Positions 41,491 to 50,612 of a stretch of 57,392 bases of DNA are shown one piece after another; the first letter of the stretch is position 1, and every line of letters begins with the position of its first letter. Under the pieces are notes generated by a model. That model had not been told where the DNA came from, did not search any database, and saw nothing but the letters and a program-made list of their open reading frames with translations. The stretch spans positions 1 through 57,392 of the forward strand of contig NZ_FNVD01000016.1 in NCBI RefSeq assembly GCF_900108275.1. Reading direction: 5' to 3'. The stretch comes from Jhaorihella thermophila. Lineage in GTDB: Bacteria > Pseudomonadota > Alphaproteobacteria > Rhodobacterales > Rhodobacteraceae. The position numbers and the translations under genes were made by a program.

Positions 41491-42114
41491 TCAGACCAGC
41501 GCCGTGACCCAGAGGATCGTTGCGTCTTCGGGGCTGACCGAGATCACGTTGTGCCCCATCGTCGCGTCGTAATAGGCGCTGTCGCCGCGGCGCATCTCGA
41601 CCGGTTCATAAAACTCCGTGTAGAGCTTGATGACCCCGGTCAGGACATAGAGGAACTCTTCTCCGTCGTGGCGCACCCAGCCGTCGAATTCCTCCATCGA
41701 CCGGGCCCGGACGCGCGCGCGATAGGGCAGCATCTTCTTCTTGGTCAGGCTCTCGGCCAGCAGCTCGTGTTCGTAGGTCGCCGTGGCATGCGCCGCGCCT
41801 TCGCCGTTGCGGGTCAGCACCATACGGCCGTTCACCTGTTCCTTCTGCGGCGGGGTGAAGAGCTGGGGGACCGAAATCTGCAATCCCACCGCCAGCTTCT
41901 TCAGCGCCTCGTAGGTGGGCGACATCTGGCCGTTTTCGATCTTGCTGAGCGTCGAACGCGCCAGCCCGGCCTGATTGGCCGCCTGTTCCAGCGTCCAGCC
42001 TTGGGCCTTGCGCAATTCGCGCACGCGGGCGCCAAGGTCGAGAGGTTCGGCCAGTTCCTCGTCTCCGCCGTTGCGGGCGATACGGATCAGTGATTTCGGG
42101 TCGCGCGTGGTCAT
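41491..42114 (-). CDS. XRE-family regulator with C-terminal cupin domain
   Basis: The 207-residue protein has an N-terminal helix-turn-helix at about residues 28-82 (RVRELRKAQGWTLEQAANQA, STLSKIENGQMSPTYE) and a cupin barrel (WVRHDGEEFLYVLTGVIKLY, RRGDSAYYDATMGHNVISVS). This arrangement is found in PuuR-type regulators that sense small metabolites. It is divergent from the acyl-CoA ligase gene by 64 bases and may control it; that is inference from position. Confidence 0.9.
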   Translation of the reverse strand: MTTRDPKSLIRIARNGGDEELAEPLDLGARVRELRKAQGWTLEQAANQAGLARSTLSKIENGQMSPTYEALKKLAVGLQISVPQLFTPPQKEQVNGRMVLTRNGEGAAHATATYEHELLAESLTKKKMLPYRARVRARSMEEFDGWVRHDGEEFLYVLTGVIKLYTEFYEPVEMRRGDSAYYDATMGHNVISVSPEDATILWVTALV

Positions 42115-42178
42115 GAACCTTTAATAGGGGCGCGGCGGCGCACTTGCAACGCGGGGCAGGGCGGGCTAGCCAACGGCC

Positions 42179-43699
42179 ATGCTGTCCGTTTTCGATCGGG
42201 GGCCACCGCCGCCCTGTCCCGCGCCGTTCAATCTGGCCGCCCATGTGCTGGGGCGGGCGAAGGAACTGGCCGACAAGGTGGCGCTGTCGGTTCTGGGCAC
42301 CGAGGGGGCCGAGGACTGGACCTATGCGCGGCTCGAGGCCGCGGTGCGCGGCACCGGGACCGGGCTTCGGCGCGCGGGGCTCGCGCCGGGGCAGATCGTG
42401 CTCATGCGGCTGGGCAATACGGTGGATTTTCCCGTGACCTATCTGGGCTGTATCGCCGCCGGGCTGGTGCCGGTGCCGACCTCGTCACAACTGACCGAGG
42501 CGGAGACGGCCAGGATCATCGACGAGTTGCAGCCCGCCGCAGTGCTGCGCGACCCGGACGTGGCCTGCGCGGCTCATCCGCGCCAGATCGGACTGGACGA
42601 ACTGGAGGCCATGCGCGCCCTGCCGCCCTGCGACTGGGCGTTGGGGGATCCTAACCGTTTGGCCTATGTGGTCTATACCTCCGGCACCTCGGGCAGCCCC
42701 CGCGCGGTGGCCCATGCGCATCGGGCGATCTGGGCGCGACGGATGATGGTGGATGGCTGGTATGGGCTGACCGAAAACGACCGGCTGTGCCATGCCGGCG
42801 CGTTCAATTGGACCTATACTCTGGGCACCGGACTGATGGATCCCTGGACGGTGGGCGCGACCGCGCTGATCCCCGCGCCGGGAACCGAGATTTCTGCTCT
42901 GCCCGGCCTTCTGCGTCAATACGAGGCGACGATATTCGCCGCGGCGCCAGGCGTTTATCGAAAAATCTTGAAGGATCACGCGAAGCTTGACCTGCCCGCG
43001 CTGCGCCACGGGCTGTGTGCCGGCGAAAAACTGTCGCGCCACCTGCACGAGGCATGGCGCGCCGCCACCGGCACCGAGCTCTACGAGGCCTATGGCATGT
43101 CGGAATGCTCCACCTTCATCTCGGCCTCGCCCAGTCATCCGGCGCGCGGGGATGCGCTGGGCCGGCCGCAAAAGGGCCGCCGCGTGGCGATCATCGGCGA
43201 AGACGGCCAGCCCGTCGCGCAGGGGCAGGAGGGCACCATCGCGGTTCACCGTGACGACCCCGGGCTGATGCTGGGCTATCTGAATGCTCCGGATGAAATG
43301 CAGGCGCGGATGCGGGGCGACTGGTTCCTGACCGGCGACCAGGGCGCGATGGCCGCGGATGGGCAGGTGTTCTATCTGGGACGCGCCGACGACATGATGA
43401 ACGCCGGCGGCTACCGGGTTTCTCCGGTCGAGGTGGAAACCGCGCTGGCCAGCCATCCCGGCATCGACCAGGTCGGCGCCGCCGAGGTGCGGGTGAAGGA
43501 GGATGCCAGCATCATCGTCGCCTTCTATACCGGCCCCGCGCCACTGGACGAAGCGGACCTGAAAGCCTATGTCGCCGGGAAACTGGCGCGCTACAAGCAG
43601 CCGCGCGCCTTCGTCCACCTGCCGGCCCTGCCGACCGGCGCCAACGGAAAGCTCCTGCGCCGCGCCCTGCCGGCCTATTTCGGAAACCCGCCTTCATGA
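42179..43699 (+). CDS. AMP-dependent acyl-CoA synthetase/ligase (benzoate-CoA ligase-like)
   Basis: This 506-residue ANL-family enzyme activates an acid with ATP to the acyl-AMP and then the CoA thioester. Motifs are VYTSGTSGSPRAVAHAH (P-loop-like), YEAYGMSECS, WFLTGDQG, GRADDMMNAGGYRVSPVEVE (hinge) and the catalytic Lys in TGANGKLLRR. The overall pattern is nearest to benzoate/acetoacetate-type ligases, but substrate cannot be fixed by eye. It overlaps the next gene by four bases (ATGA), so both belong to one unit. Confidence 0.88.
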   Translation: MLSVFDRGPPPPCPAPFNLAAHVLGRAKELADKVALSVLGTEGAEDWTYARLEAAVRGTGTGLRRAGLAPGQIVLMRLGNTVDFPVTYLGCIAAGLVPVPTSSQLTEAETARIIDELQPAAVLRDPDVACAAHPRQIGLDELEAMRALPPCDWALGDPNRLAYVVYTSGTSGSPRAVAHAHRAIWARRMMVDGWYGLTENDRLCHAGAFNWTYTLGTGLMDPWTVGATALIPAPGTEISALPGLLRQYEATIFAAAPGVYRKILKDHAKLDLPALRHGLCAGEKLSRHLHEAWRAATGTELYEAYGMSECSTFISASPSHPARGDALGRPQKGRRVAIIGEDGQPVAQGQEGTIAVHRDDPGLMLGYLNAPDEMQARMRGDWFLTGDQGAMAADGQVFYLGRADDMMNAGGYRVSPVEVETALASHPGIDQVGAAEVRVKEDASIIVAFYTGPAPLDEADLKAYVAGKLARYKQPRAFVHLPALPTGANGKLLRRALPAYFGNPPS

Positions 43700-44346
43700 C
43701 CGACCAGACCGTCAAGCTCGACATCCTTTCGGACCCGATCTGCCCTTGGTGCTATATCGGCAAGACCCAGCTCTTTCGCGCGCTCGAGGCGCATCCCGAC
43801 CACCCCTTCGTGATCGAATGGCACCCGTTCCAGCTCAATCCCGACATGCCCGAGGGCGGGATGGACCGGCGCGAATATCTGGAAACCAAGTTCGGCGGCA
43901 AGGAAGGTGCCGTGAAGGCCTACGCGCCTGTGGTCGAGCAGGCCGAAAAGCTGGGGCTGAACATCAATTTCGAGGCGATGAAGCGCACACCCAACACGCT
44001 GGACGCGCACCGGCTGATCCACTGGGCGGGGATCGAGGGCAAGCAGACCGCGGCGGTCGATGCGCTGTTCCGCGCCTATTTCAACGAGGGCCGCGACATC
44101 GGCGACCATGAAGTTCTGGCCGATATCGCCGACGGCATCGGCATGGACGCCTCGGTGGTGATGCGCCTTCTGAAATCGGACGCGGACAAGAACGACATCC
44201 GCGCCCGCGATGCGCATAGCCGCAAGATGGGGGTCAACGCGGTGCCGACCTTCATCGTCGCGGGCAAACACGCCGTCCCCGGCGCCCAACCGCAGGAGCT
44301 GTGGGAACAGGTGATCGACGAGATTACAGAGAAGCTGGCGGGGTGA
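43696..44346 (+). CDS. DsbA-family oxidoreductase, FrnE-like
   Basis: This 216-residue thioredoxin-fold protein has the active-site motif CPWC (Cys16-Cys19) in LSDPICPWCYIGK and lacks a signal peptide, so it acts in the cytoplasm, as FrnE proteins do. Further landmarks are PFQLNPDMPEGG and the cis-Pro region VNAVPTFIVAGKHAVPGAQ. It could be a dithiol isomerase or a glutathione-dependent isomerase relative. The gene is coupled to the ligase upstream and the channel downstream. Confidence 0.9.
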   Translation: MTDQTVKLDILSDPICPWCYIGKTQLFRALEAHPDHPFVIEWHPFQLNPDMPEGGMDRREYLETKFGGKEGAVKAYAPVVEQAEKLGLNINFEAMKRTPNTLDAHRLIHWAGIEGKQTAAVDALFRAYFNEGRDIGDHEVLADIADGIGMDASVVMRLLKSDADKNDIRARDAHSRKMGVNAVPTFIVAGKHAVPGAQPQELWEQVIDEITEKLAG

Positions 44347-44711
44347 TGGACGTCAGCGCCAGAACCATCGTCATCTCGCTCTTTCTGGTGCTCTCCGGCG
44401 GCACGGTCTTTTTCCGTCATGTCGAAGGCTGGAGCTGGATCGACGCCTATTTCTTTACCGTGGTGACGGTCTCCACCGTGGGCTATGGCAATCTCGTGCC
44501 GGCGACGGCGCTGGGCAAGATCGGGGCGACGGTTCTGATTTTCGTCGGGCTGGGCGTCTTTGCCGTGGCGATCCACCGCTTTGCCAACTACCACATGCGC
44601 AAGCGCGAAGAGCATACCGAATGGCTGTTCGCCCTGCTGGGCCGCGAACAGCAAGAAGGGCAACCCGCCAACGAGGACGAGCCACCCGACGCCGTTCGGC
44701 CCGGCGAGTAA
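44346..44711 (+). CDS. Small two-helix potassium channel protein
   Basis: The 121-residue protein has the ion-channel pore: outer helix TIVISLFLVLSGGTVFF, pore helix and selectivity filter TVGYG (residues 44-48), and inner helix IGATVLIFVGLGVFAVAI. The cytoplasmic tail is short, charged and carries no RCK domain, so gating would be simple or depend on partners. Its ATG overlaps the upstream stop by one base (TGATG). It would assemble as a tetramer in the inner membrane. Confidence 0.88.
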   Translation: MDVSARTIVISLFLVLSGGTVFFRHVEGWSWIDAYFFTVVTVSTVGYGNLVPATALGKIGATVLIFVGLGVFAVAIHRFANYHMRKREEHTEWLFALLGREQQEGQPANEDEPPDAVRPGE

Positions 44712-44725
44712 CTGGATCGCGCCGA

Positions 44726-45040
44726 TCAGAACGGCAGGAACCCGTCGCCGAGCTCATAGGACTTGATCGCCAAGAGCGGCTGGTCGCCGTCATGGGCAAA
44801 GGCAAAGACGTGGGCCATGTCATTGGCCAGCGTGATCCGGCAGAACACGGCGTCCGTGTCGAATTCGGCCGGACACCCCTCGAGATCCGCATGCTCTACC
44901 GCCGCTTCGAACATCTCATAGGTGAGCACGCCGCCGCCTGGATAGAATGTTCCGCCCGAATGCGACTCTCCAGGCCCCGAAGCCGGTGCAGCCCCCGCCG
45001 CAAGCGTGAGCAGAACAGTGACAAATGCAAGTTTCTTCAT
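44726..45040 (-). CDS. Secreted protein of unknown function (104 aa)
   Basis: I do not recognise a family. The start MKKLAFVTVLLTLAAGAAPA is a clear Sec signal peptide with cleavage after about residue 23. The mature part (about 80 residues) is acidic, with two Cys (GCPAEF and VFCRITL) that could form one disulfide, and aromatic-rich closing KSYELGDGFLPF. ATG 45040 gives a 9-base spacing to AAAGGG; an ATG three codons earlier is too close to it. It converges on the channel gene. Confidence 0.7.
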   Translation of the reverse strand: MKKLAFVTVLLTLAAGAAPASGPGESHSGGTFYPGGGVLTYEMFEAAVEHADLEGCPAEFDTDAVFCRITLANDMAHVFAFAHDGDQPLLAIKSYELGDGFLPF

Positions 45041-45163
45041 CGTTTCCATCCCTTTGAAGTCATCGGTGAGAGTGTCTTACAAAAATACTAAGAAAATATG
45101 CAATCCCCCTTTTCTCTCGTTGCGAAACCGGGGATACAGACCGGGTTGCCAGAAGGAGTTCCC

Positions 45164-46363
45164 ATGCAGACCCGCATGTCCAAGCCGGAATTCATCGCGC
45201 TGATTGCGATGATGTTCGCCACGATCGCCTTTTCGATCGATGCGATGCTGCCCGCCTTTCCGCAGATCGGCGCCGAGCTCAGCCCCCAAGACGTGAATCG
45301 CGCGCAACTGATTCTGACCGCCTTCGTTCTGGGCATGGGGGTGGGCACCTTCTTCACCGGGCCACTGTCCGATGCCTTCGGGCGCAAGCCGGTGATCTAT
45401 GCAGGCTCCGCCCTTTACATCGCAGCCGCCGCGCTGGCGTGGGCCAGTTCCTCGCTCGAGGTGGTGCTGGCCGCGCGCATGTTGCAGGGACTGGGGGCGG
45501 CGGCGCCGCGCGTTGTGGCGCTGGCCATCGTGCGCGATCTCTATGTGGGCCGCGAAATGGCGCGGCTGATGTCGATCGCGATGATGATCTTCACCATCTT
45601 CCCCGCCTTCGCCCCGATGATGGGGGCGGGGATCATCGCCTTTACCGGCTGGCGCGGGATCTTCCTCGCCTTCATGCTGTTTTCGGTCATCACCATGCTG
45701 TGGATGGGTCTGCGCCTGGACGAACCGCTCGCCCGCGAAAACCGCCGCCCGTTCCGCCTGCCGCTGCTCTGGGGCGCGGTGGTCGAGATGGTGACCCATC
45801 CAACCGTGCGCCTGTCGATCATGGTCCAGACCCTGTGCATGGGGATGCTGTTCACCATGCTGGTCATGGTGCAGCCGGTCTATGACGTCATCTACGACCG
45901 CGCCGACAGCTTTCCCTTCTGGTTCGGCGCGGTGGCGCTGGTGTCGGGCAGCGGCTCGGTCCTCAACGCGGGCCTCGTGGTGCGTCTGGGAATGCGGCGC
46001 ATGGTGACCTGGTCGTTGGCCGCGCAACTGGGACTGACGAGCGTGGTTCTTGCGCTCTCCACTACCGGCCACGAACCGTTCGGGCTGTTCGTGCTATGGC
46101 AATGCAGCGTGTTCTTCATGGCCGGTACCACGTTGGGCAATCTCAACGCCATAGCGATGGAGCCGATGGGCCACATCGCGGGCATGGCGGCATCGGTGAT
46201 CGGGGCGATCTCGACAGTGCTCGCCGCGTCGATCGTCGCGCCGATCGGCCTGACCTTCGATGGTACGCTGATCCCGCTTGCCACGGGGCTGCTGATCATG
46301 AGTGCCGTAGGCTACGCCCTGATCCTGCACATGGCCCGGGTCGAGGCGCGGCTCGAAGCCTGA
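45164..46363 (+). CDS. MFS transporter, Bcr/CflA drug-resistance family
   Basis: This 399-residue inner-membrane exporter has twelve predicted helices. Family marks are the first helix with IDAMLPAFPQIGAEL, FFTGPLSDAFGRKPVI (motif A between helices 2 and 3) and RMLQGLGAAAPRVVALAIVR (motif of the drug:proton antiporter subgroup). Substrates may include bicyclomycin-like drugs or small peptides. ATG 45164 follows AGAAGGAG. It stands alone, followed by a repeat and the YejA-like gene on the other strand. Confidence 0.9.
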   Translation: MQTRMSKPEFIALIAMMFATIAFSIDAMLPAFPQIGAELSPQDVNRAQLILTAFVLGMGVGTFFTGPLSDAFGRKPVIYAGSALYIAAAALAWASSSLEVVLAARMLQGLGAAAPRVVALAIVRDLYVGREMARLMSIAMMIFTIFPAFAPMMGAGIIAFTGWRGIFLAFMLFSVITMLWMGLRLDEPLARENRRPFRLPLLWGAVVEMVTHPTVRLSIMVQTLCMGMLFTMLVMVQPVYDVIYDRADSFPFWFGAVALVSGSGSVLNAGLVVRLGMRRMVTWSLAAQLGLTSVVLALSTTGHEPFGLFVLWQCSVFFMAGTTLGNLNAIAMEPMGHIAGMAASVIGAISTVLAASIVAPIGLTFDGTLIPLATGLLIMSAVGYALILHMARVEARLEA

Positions 46364-46395
46364 CCCGCCGCCATCCCCGACTTAACGCCCACCCC

Positions 46396-46473
46396 CTTCA
46401 TCTTGCTTGGAAATACTCCGGGGTGAATGGGCCGCAGGCCCAGAGGGGCAACGCCCCTCCCACGCCCCCCCCC
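46396..46473. repeat. Dispersed repeat copy 2 with GC hairpins
   Basis: CTTCATCTTGCTTGGAAATA then CTCCGGGG begins 33 bases after the MFS gene stop. It is followed by GGGCC-GCA-GGCCC and AGGGG-CAAC-GCCCCT hairpins. This form, with the CTCCGGGGTGAA continuation, is one I associate with many Rhodobacterales genomes. The remaining bases to 46499 hold nothing else. Confidence 0.65.
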
Positions 46474-46499
46474 GCGGCCGCAATCCACCCGCCTGCCGG

Positions 46500-48314
46500 T
46501 TACTCCTCATACCACCACACATCCGGCAGGAACCCGATCCGGTCGCCATAGATCGGCAACCGCTCGGGATAGTGCAACTGTCGGACATGGGCGATCCGCC
46601 CCACGTCATACTGCCAGATCGGGATCACATAGCGCCCCGCCGTCAGAACCCGGTCCAGCGCCCGGACAGCCGACACGAAATCCTCGTGACTGGTCGCTGC
46701 CAGCATCGCGTCGATCATCGCCTCCGCCGCCGGGGAGTTCATCCCCATCAGGTTGCGCGATCCGGACTCCGTCGCGCCGGCGCTGCCCCAATAGAGCCGC
46801 TGTTCGGTGCCGGGACTCAGCGACAGGTCGCGGCGGAACGTGGTCATGTCGAAGTCGTACACCGCCTCCCGCGCGGCATATTGCGCCTCATCGACCTTTT
46901 CCACCGTCACCTCGATCCCCAGCCGCTCGAGCGCCTGGGCGTAGATGTCCACCGCGGTCTCCATCTCGCCCGCGCTTTGCCGCAGCAGGATCGTGAACCG
47001 CAGCGGGCGCCCCTCGGCATTGCGCAGCACCCCGTCCTGCACGGTCCAGCCCGCCTCGCGCAACAGCTTGACCGCCTTTCGCAGGTTGCGGCGGTTGCGG
47101 GCGGTGCCGTCGCCTTTGGGCAGCTCATAGCCCTCCAGTGCGCCCGGCGGCAGGCTACCCGCAAAGGGCTCCAGCAGTTCGCGCACCCGTCCCCTGGCCG
47201 GACCGTGGCGCATGCCCAGCTCCGAATTGGAAAAATACGAGGTGATCCGCGGTTGCGCCCCGCCGGTGACCGTTTCGTTGATATATTCGAAGTTGAAGGC
47301 CAAAATCAGCGCCTCGCGCACGCGCCAGTCGTCAAAGGGCGCCCGGCGCGTGTTCATCACCAGCCCGGTCATGCCGCTGGGCCGTTTGTGCGGGATCTCC
47401 GACAGCACGATGTCGCCGCGCTGCACGGCCGGGAAATCATATTGCGTCTGCCAGCGTTCGGCGTTGAATTCGCGGAACACGCTCAGCTGCCCGGCCTTGA
47501 ACGCCTCGAACAGAGCGGTTTCATCGCCGAAAAATTCGATCCGCATCTCGTCGAAATTCTGCGTACCGCGCCGGAACGGCAGGTTGCGCCCCCAGTAATC
47601 GGGATTGCGCTTCAGCGTGACATGGCGGCCGGGCTCGAAATCGCTCACCACATAGGCGCCGGTGCCGATGGGGATCGTCTCCAGCCCCGAGGCGGTGAAA
47701 TCCCTGCCTTCCCACTGCGCCTTTTTCAGAATCGGCCGCAGCCCCGCGATCAGCGCCAGTTCCCGGTTGTCGGTCTTGAAAGAAATCCGCAGGCTGCGCG
47801 GTCCGGTCTGTTCGATCGTCTTGATCTGTGTCCACAGCGTCCGATAGCGCAACTGCCCCTTGGTGCCCAGGGTCTCGTAGGACCAGATCACGTCCTCGAC
47901 CGTGACCGGGGAGCCGTCCGAGAATCGGGCCTCCGGTCTCAGGGTGAATTCGACCCAGGACCGATCCGGCGCGGTGCGGACCGATTCGGCCAGAAGCCCG
48001 TAAAGGGTGAAGGGTTCGTCCCAGCTTCGCCCCATGAGGGATTCGTATCCCCAGAACCGCAGCTGCCAGGGCGGATTGCCCTTGCGGATGAACGGGTTCA
48101 GCGAATCGAAACTGCCGACATTGCCAAAGACGATTCTGCCGCCCTTGGGCGCATCGGGGTTGGCATAGGGCAGGGACACAAAATCCGGTGGTAGGGCGGG
48201 GTCGCCATACATAGCTATGCCATGCGCTGATTCTGCAGACGCGAATCCGGCGGCAAGGATCAGGCTGATTCCTGAGATCAGCGACCTGACGCGGGGGAAA
48301 AAATCCAAGCCCAT
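46500..48314 (-). CDS. Extracellular solute-binding protein, family 5 (YejA-like peptide binder)
   Basis: The 604-residue protein is a periplasmic peptide-binding protein of an ABC importer, near the microcin C/oligopeptide binder YejA. After a signal peptide (LISGISLILAAGFASAESA) it has GIAMYGDPALPPDFVSLPYA and PDAPKGGRIVFGNVGSFDSL, then the body NPDYWGRNLPFRRGTQNFDE, with RNLMGMNSPAAEAMIDAM late. No permease or ATPase genes follow; a start codon further upstream is not needed. It may work with a transporter encoded elsewhere. Confidence 0.92.
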   Translation of the reverse strand: MGLDFFPRVRSLISGISLILAAGFASAESAHGIAMYGDPALPPDFVSLPYANPDAPKGGRIVFGNVGSFDSLNPFIRKGNPPWQLRFWGYESLMGRSWDEPFTLYGLLAESVRTAPDRSWVEFTLRPEARFSDGSPVTVEDVIWSYETLGTKGQLRYRTLWTQIKTIEQTGPRSLRISFKTDNRELALIAGLRPILKKAQWEGRDFTASGLETIPIGTGAYVVSDFEPGRHVTLKRNPDYWGRNLPFRRGTQNFDEMRIEFFGDETALFEAFKAGQLSVFREFNAERWQTQYDFPAVQRGDIVLSEIPHKRPSGMTGLVMNTRRAPFDDWRVREALILAFNFEYINETVTGGAQPRITSYFSNSELGMRHGPARGRVRELLEPFAGSLPPGALEGYELPKGDGTARNRRNLRKAVKLLREAGWTVQDGVLRNAEGRPLRFTILLRQSAGEMETAVDIYAQALERLGIEVTVEKVDEAQYAAREAVYDFDMTTFRRDLSLSPGTEQRLYWGSAGATESGSRNLMGMNSPAAEAMIDAMLAATSHEDFVSAVRALDRVLTAGRYVIPIWQYDVGRIAHVRQLHYPERLPIYGDRIGFLPDVWWYEE

Positions 48315-48393
48315 TTTGGCAACAATCCTGCTCGGCCTTTGTTTTCTTGGGCCAAAGGGTATCCGCCGATTCCCGTCTTTTCAAACTTTTAGC

Positions 48394-48422
48394 TTGGAGA
48401 ACGGCGTCGAATTGCTTATAAA
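48394..48422 (+). promoter_or_regulatory. Candidate promoter of an sRNA
   Basis: TTGGAG (48394-48399), a 17-base spacer and TATAAA (48417-48422). The predicted start is near 48428. Confidence 0.5.
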
Positions 48423-48427
48423 GAGGG

Positions 48428-48505
48428 CACTGCTCGATAGGTTTCTTGCCTGTATGAAACCTGCCTCAATAACTGGACGCCCGCCTTGCGCGGGCGTTTT
48501 TTTTT
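48428..48505 (+). ncRNA. Candidate small RNA of about 78 nt
   Basis: Between a promoter-like pair and a strong terminator there is a short non-coding unit. It has a 5' stem AGGTTTC / GAAACCT (7 bp, 10-base loop), an unpaired GCCTCAATAACTGG stretch and the terminator hairpin, the usual layout of a trans-acting sRNA. I do not recognise a known family. It could also be a premature-stop leader for bdhA. Confidence 0.5.
48477..48505 (+). terminator. Strong intrinsic terminator of the candidate sRNA
   Basis: ACGCCCGC / GCGGGCGT (8 bp) with a 5-base loop is followed by eight further T (nine in a row). Confidence 0.9.
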
Positions 48506-48614
48506 GCAGAACGACCGGGCAAGGCAAGGGCGCCGTCCGCGCGGTTTTCCCATTCCTTTTGCAGATGCAGCATGGCAGGGTGCGCGCCAGACAGGATCAG
48601 CAGGAGGACGACCC

Positions 48615-49388
48615 ATGACGCTGGCTGGCAAGACCGCCGTCATTACCGGATCGAATTCGGGCATCGGGCTGGGCATCGCGCGCGAACTGGCGCGTGCGGG
48701 GGCGGACGTGGTGCTCAACTCGTTCACCGACCGCGAAGAGGACCACGCGCTGGCGGCGGCGTTGGGCGAAGAGTTCGGTGTGGCCGCGCGCTATATCAAG
48801 GCCGACATGTCGAAAGGCGACGAATGCCGGGCGCTGATCGAACAGGCCGGCGCTTGCGACATCCTGGTGAACAATGCCGGCATCCAGCACGTCGCGCCGA
48901 TTGACGAATTCCCGGTCGAGAAATGGGATGCGATCATCGCCATCAACCTGAGCTCGGCCTTTCACACCACCGCCGCCGCGCTGCCGATGATGCGGGCGGC
49001 CGGCTGGGGGCGCATCGTCAACATCTCGTCAGCGCACGGGCTGACCGCTTCGCCCTTCAAGGCGGCCTATATCGCGGCCAAGCACGGGGTGGTGGGGCTG
49101 ACCAAGACCACCGCGCTGGAGACCGCCGAAGAGCCGATCACCGCCAACGCGATCTGCCCCGGTTATGTGCTGACCCCGCTGGTCGAGGCGCAGATCCCCG
49201 ACCAGATGAAGGCGCACAACATGGACCGCGACACCGTGGTGCGCGAGGTGATGCTGGAACGCCAGCCGTCGCGCCAGTTCGCCACGGTGGAACAGATCGG
49301 CGGGACCACGGTGTTCCTGTGCTCCCCCGCCGCGGACCAGATCACCGGCACCACGATCAGCGTGGACGGCGGCTGGACCGCGCTGTAA
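48615..49388 (+). CDS. bdhA: 3-hydroxybutyrate dehydrogenase
   Basis: BdhA oxidises (R)-3-hydroxybutyrate to acetoacetate with NAD, in the breakdown of stored PHB. The 257-residue short-chain dehydrogenase has TGSNSGIGLGIARELA (cofactor), NAGIQHVAPIDEFP, the Ser and Tyr-Lys in NISSAHGLTASPFKAAYIAAK and the family-typical ICPGYVLTPLVEAQIPDQ. The ATG at 48615 follows AGGAGG. Together with phaA and phaB it shows that the PHB cycle is split over the window. Confidence 0.94.
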   Translation: MTLAGKTAVITGSNSGIGLGIARELARAGADVVLNSFTDREEDHALAAALGEEFGVAARYIKADMSKGDECRALIEQAGACDILVNNAGIQHVAPIDEFPVEKWDAIIAINLSSAFHTTAAALPMMRAAGWGRIVNISSAHGLTASPFKAAYIAAKHGVVGLTKTTALETAEEPITANAICPGYVLTPLVEAQIPDQMKAHNMDRDTVVREVMLERQPSRQFATVEQIGGTTVFLCSPAADQITGTTISVDGGWTAL

Positions 49389-49403
49389 CGGGCGGTTGGC
49401 GGT

Positions 49404-50612
49404 TCACGCGAGCGCCCGCTCCAGATCCGCGATCAGGTCGTCGGCATCCTCCAGCCCCACCGACAGGCGGAAGATGCCGTCGCCCGCCCAATCGCGGTAT
49501 GCGGCAAGCTGCGCCCCCTCCAGCCGGAACGAGGTTTCCATCAGCCCCTCGGTCCCCATCCAGAAGATCAGGCTGCGATGGTGGCCCAGCGACACGGCAT
49601 AGTGGATCACCTTCAGCCGCTTGATCATCCGCTGCGCCAGCGCCTCGCCGGTGGCGGCATCGCCCACCTGAAACGCGATCATGCCGCCCATGTTCGACAT
49701 CTGGCGCCGTGCCAGGTCATGCTGGGGGTGCGACGCCAAGCCGGGCCAGATCACCCGAGTGACCCTGGGATGCGTCTCCAGCCATTCCGCCACCGCCCGC
49801 GCCCCGGCCTCGTGCGCCTTCATCCGCAGGGGCAGGGTTGCAAGCCCCCGCGCGATCAGCCAGGCGTTGAAGGGCGACAGGATTCCACCGTGATGGATCC
49901 CGGCCTCGAGCCGCATCCGCTCCACCAGCTCGCGGGATCCGCAGATTGCGCCGCCCACCGCGTCGCCGTGCCCGCCGGCATATTTCGTGGTCGAGTGCAT
50001 CACCAGATCCACCCCCAGCCCTGCCGCATCCATGCCGATGGGCGAGGCAAAGGTCGCATCGCAGGACAGAAGCGCCCCCGACTCGCGCGCGATCGCGGCC
50101 ACGGCGGCCAGATCGGTGAGCCGCCCGATCGGGTTCACCGGCGTCTCGGTATGGATCAGCCGCGTATTCGGCCGGATCGCCGCCGCGACCGCGTCGAGAT
50201 CGGCCATGTTCACGATCGAAACCTCGATCCCCAGCCGGCGCAGGGTGTCCCGCGCGAGCTCCGCCACCCCGGCATAGGAGACATCCGACACCACGCAGTG
50301 GTCGCCCGCCGACAGAAAGGTCAGAAAGATCGCGGTCGCCGCCGCCATGCCGGATGCGGTGCACAGGCACGCCTCGGTTCCCTGCAGCGCGGCCAGCTTG
50401 GCCTCGAGCATCGTCACGGTCGGATTGCCCCAGCGCGAATAAAGAAAACCGCTGCCTTCCTCGAGATCATGCGCCGAAAAGCCGGCCACGTTCTCGGTCA
50501 CATAGGTCGAAGACATGTGAATCGGCGGAGCCGAGGCGCCTGTGGCGGGGTCCGGGCCTTCGCCGGCGTGAATGGCGGTGGTCATCGGGCCGAAACGGTT
50601 GCGGCGGGTCAT
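49404..50612 (-). CDS. Cys/Met metabolism gamma-family PLP enzyme (cystathionine gamma-synthase/methionine gamma-lyase type)
   Basis: The 402-residue protein is a fold-type I PLP enzyme of the trans-sulfuration group. It has YSRWGNPTVTMLEAKLAALQ (phosphate binding), the substrate region SGMAAATAI, the PLP lysine in HSTTKYAGGHGDAVGG and the C-terminal FRLSVGLEDADDLIADLERA. Trp in SRWGNPT, where sulfhydrylases have Tyr, and GHGD after the Lys set it apart from MetZ. I cannot decide between synthase and lyase. ATG 50612 has AGGAAGATC upstream. Confidence 0.85.
   Translation of the reverse strand: MTRRNRFGPMTTAIHAGEGPDPATGASAPPIHMSSTYVTENVAGFSAHDLEEGSGFLYSRWGNPTVTMLEAKLAALQGTEACLCTASGMAAATAIFLTFLSAGDHCVVSDVSYAGVAELARDTLRRLGIEVSIVNMADLDAVAAAIRPNTRLIHTETPVNPIGRLTDLAAVAAIARESGALLSCDATFASPIGMDAAGLGVDLVMHSTTKYAGGHGDAVGGAICGSRELVERMRLEAGIHHGGILSPFNAWLIARGLATLPLRMKAHEAGARAVAEWLETHPRVTRVIWPGLASHPQHDLARRQMSNMGGMIAFQVGDAATGEALAQRMIKRLKVIHYAVSLGHHRSLIFWMGTEGLMETSFRLEGAQLAAYRDWAGDGIFRLSVGLEDADDLIADLERALA

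Larger units (their letters stand above)
48315..48614. other. 300-base gap between the YejA-like gene and bdhA
   Basis: Apart from the YejA-side promoter region it contains a candidate sRNA gene with its own promoter and terminator (48394-48505), then the bdhA leader with an AGGAGG ribosome site. No other reading frame is convincing. Confidence 0.6.
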
